Positions 62,559-64,000 of a stretch of 64,000 nucleotides of DNA are shown here, piece by piece. The stretch covers positions 1 through 64,000 of the forward strand of contig LGYU01000019.1 of the NCBI GenBank assembly GCA_001302245.1. The letters are read 5' to 3'. Source of the stretch: Chitinophagaceae bacterium PMP191F (lineage in GTDB: Bacteria > Bacteroidota > Bacteroidia > Chitinophagales > Chitinophagaceae). Positions within the stretch are counted from its first letter, which is position 1. Each line of letters opens with the position of its first letter. The translations under genes and the position numbers were made by a program. The notes below the pieces were generated by a model, which made no database searches, was not told the DNA's origin, and saw nothing but the letters and a program-made list of their open reading frames with translations.

Positions 62559-64000
62559 ATGAAATATAAAAATATACAACTGCTTGTTTGGCTACCCTTG
62601 TTTGCCGGGATCTCTGTAACCCAGGCGCAAACAAAAAAAACCAGTCAATCAGATACTATTGCATTGCCAGCCATCACTTCTGCCAATACTGTTGACCTGG
62701 GTATCAGGAATGAACAAAACTGGAGAAATACCGGAGCCATAGTTACTATAACAGGAGATGAACTGGCAAGAACAAATTCCGGTAACTTACTCAATACATT
62801 ACAGGGCCGTATCCCGGGATTAACGGTAGCAACCGGTTCCGGTGAGCCTGGTTATGATAACCCCACTTTGTACCTGCGTGGTCAGAGCAGTTGGAATGTT
62901 GCCGGTAATGCTATTGCCATTTACCTGGATGGATTCCAGGTAGACATGAACGCATTGTCTGCATTGTCGCCTTTTGAAATAGAAACCATCACATTGCTGA
63001 AAGATGCAGCAGCACTTGCAGTATATGGGTTTAATGGCGGCACGGGCGTGTTAAGTGTTCGCACCAAAGAAGGAACCCTAAATGGTAAAACGAAGATCGA
63101 AGTAAATGCCAGGTATGGTAATCTGACGCCTATTTCGATGCCTAAAGTAATGGACGCGTATGGTTATGTAACAGCTTATAATAAAGCGTTGCAGAATGAT
63201 GGGTTACCTATCAAATACTACAACCCGGAACTTTACAAGGCCAGCGACGATCCTTTTCACCCCAATGTGAACTGGTACGATAAAGTATTGAACAATAGTT
63301 CTGCCACACAGGATTATAGCATTTCTTTCCGGGGTGGTAACAACAGGGCCAGGTATTTTGTACTGGGTGGATTAACTGATTTCAGAGGTGCATACAGGGA
63401 TGCAGATATTATAGATAAAGATTACGGAACCAATGCCAAATACAAACGTATCTATTTAAGAACGAATGTAAATCTGCAACTGAATAAAAACCTGTCAGTA
63501 AAAGCAACTGTGTCTGGTCTTACAGAAGACCGCAATACGCCGGATGGTTTTACAGCATCAGGTCTGTTTGCTAATTTATTGCGTATTCCTGCTGCTGCAT
63601 TCGCGGTGAAGAATCTGGATGGCTCCTGGGGAAATAGCTCTGTGTACAATTTTAACCCGGTACAGTTGTTAAGACGCAATGGTGTGTATAGTTCACATAC
63701 CAGGAGTTTGCAAACCAACTTAAGTTTTAGCCAGAAATTAGATGCGATCACTACCGGCTTGTCTTTAAACGGGGGTATTTCATTCAGTAACCTGTATATA
63801 GGTGTTTATGAAAAGCAATTTACAGTTCCTTCTTACGAGGTTACAAAAGATGCTTATGATAACCCTGTGCTGGATGCTAGCGGAAATGTAGTATACAAGG
63901 TATTAGGAGCCGTAAGCCAGAATATCAACGATGCCGGCAATGTACACTGGAACAGGAATACCACTCAACTGGGATTCGGTTATGACAGAAGTTTTGGTAA
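62559..64000 (+). CDS. SusC-like TonB-dependent receptor, partial (runs off window)
   Basis: From the ATG at 62559 the frame is open to the window end (480 codons visible). A signal peptide (LLVWLPLFAGISVTQAQ) leads, after a linker of about 45 residues, directly into a TonB plug (IVTITGDELARTNSGNLLNT, then GSGEPGYDNPTLYLRGQSSW and ITLLKDAAALAVYGFNGGTG) and barrel strands. The carboxypeptidase-like N-terminal domain of normal SusC proteins is missing. It is the third gene of the operon and comes after a complete SusC/SusD pair, so it may be an accessory porin with its own SusD beyond the edge. Confidence 0.88.
   Translation, partial: MKYKNIQLLVWLPLFAGISVTQAQTKKTSQSDTIALPAITSANTVDLGIRNEQNWRNTGAIVTITGDELARTNSGNLLNTLQGRIPGLTVATGSGEPGYDNPTLYLRGQSSWNVAGNAIAIYLDGFQVDMNALSALSPFEIETITLLKDAAALAVYGFNGGTGVLSVRTKEGTLNGKTKIEVNARYGNLTPISMPKVMDAYGYVTAYNKALQNDGLPIKYYNPELYKASDDPFHPNVNWYDKVLNNSSATQDYSISFRGGNNRARYFVLGGLTDFRGAYRDADIIDKDYGTNAKYKRIYLRTNVNLQLNKNLSVKATVSGLTEDRNTPDGFTASGLFANLLRIPAAAFAVKNLDGSWGNSSVYNFNPVQLLRRNGVYSSHTRSLQTNLSFSQKLDAITTGLSLNGGISFSNLYIGVYEKQFTVPSYEVTKDAYDNPVLDASGNVVYKVLGAVSQNINDAGNVHWNRNTTQLGFGYDRSFG

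Overview
The window reads as chromosome from a Bacteroidota member, most likely Chitinophagaceae and Chitinophaga-like. The grounds are three SusC/SusD loci, a FecI/FecR pair, a DUF6266-type protein, an RHS protein with a DUF6443-like N-terminus, and promoters of the TAnnTTTG type (clear examples near 4041, 41718, 47872 and 48014). I saw no tRNA, rRNA, transposase, integrase or CRISPR array. Species assignment is inference.

Left part (1-17.9 kb) is accessory. Two clusters of tandem intergenic repeats (units of about 264 and 286 bp) flank small minus-strand genes, including an ECF sigma factor with a tightly linked partner. A rod-like RNA candidate, possibly 6S-like, follows at about 3.84-4.03 kb. 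A visibly AT-rich island (4.1-6.6 kb) holds an HTH regulator, small membrane proteins and a GIY-YIG protein. From 7.6 to 16 kb lies a polymorphic-toxin locus: a full RHS protein ending in an HELFH metallopeptidase domain, its likely immunity gene, then displaced RHS tip fragments, one of them frameshifted, interleaved with lipoprotein genes and an HNH nuclease. A DUF6266 module closes this part.

17.9-30.9 kb: a third repeat cluster (225-bp unit), a PL10-like pectate lyase, and then a seven-gene set: ECF sigma, FecR anti-sigma, SusC with an STN domain, SusD, cyanophycinase-like S51 peptidase, isoaspartyl peptidase/asparaginase, and a second S51 peptidase. Together these look like a secreted system for depolymerising cyanophycin or other isoaspartyl peptides and importing the products.

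30.9-43.3 kb: a compact minus-strand membrane operon of unknown function (DUF4407 protein, an architectural look-alike, a J-domain/transglutaminase-like fusion, an OB-fold lipoprotein), a TPR histidine kinase with its response regulator, a His-rich microprotein, a NudK-like hydrolase and a SUFU-domain protein.

44-55.3 kb: mgtC, an undocumented-looking 58-residue membrane microprotein and mgtA form one minus-strand operon. It is divergent from a SusC/SusD pair that is followed by an OmpR-type two-component system. The shared intergenic region has six TCTAAYG-like boxes arranged as two mirror-image sets (spacing 11 then 22 bp), each set ending just upstream of a promoter-like element facing outward. 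This is the most striking regulatory structure in the window. 55.8-64 kb: a small secreted protein and a further SusC-SusD-SusC locus, the last gene cut off by the window edge.
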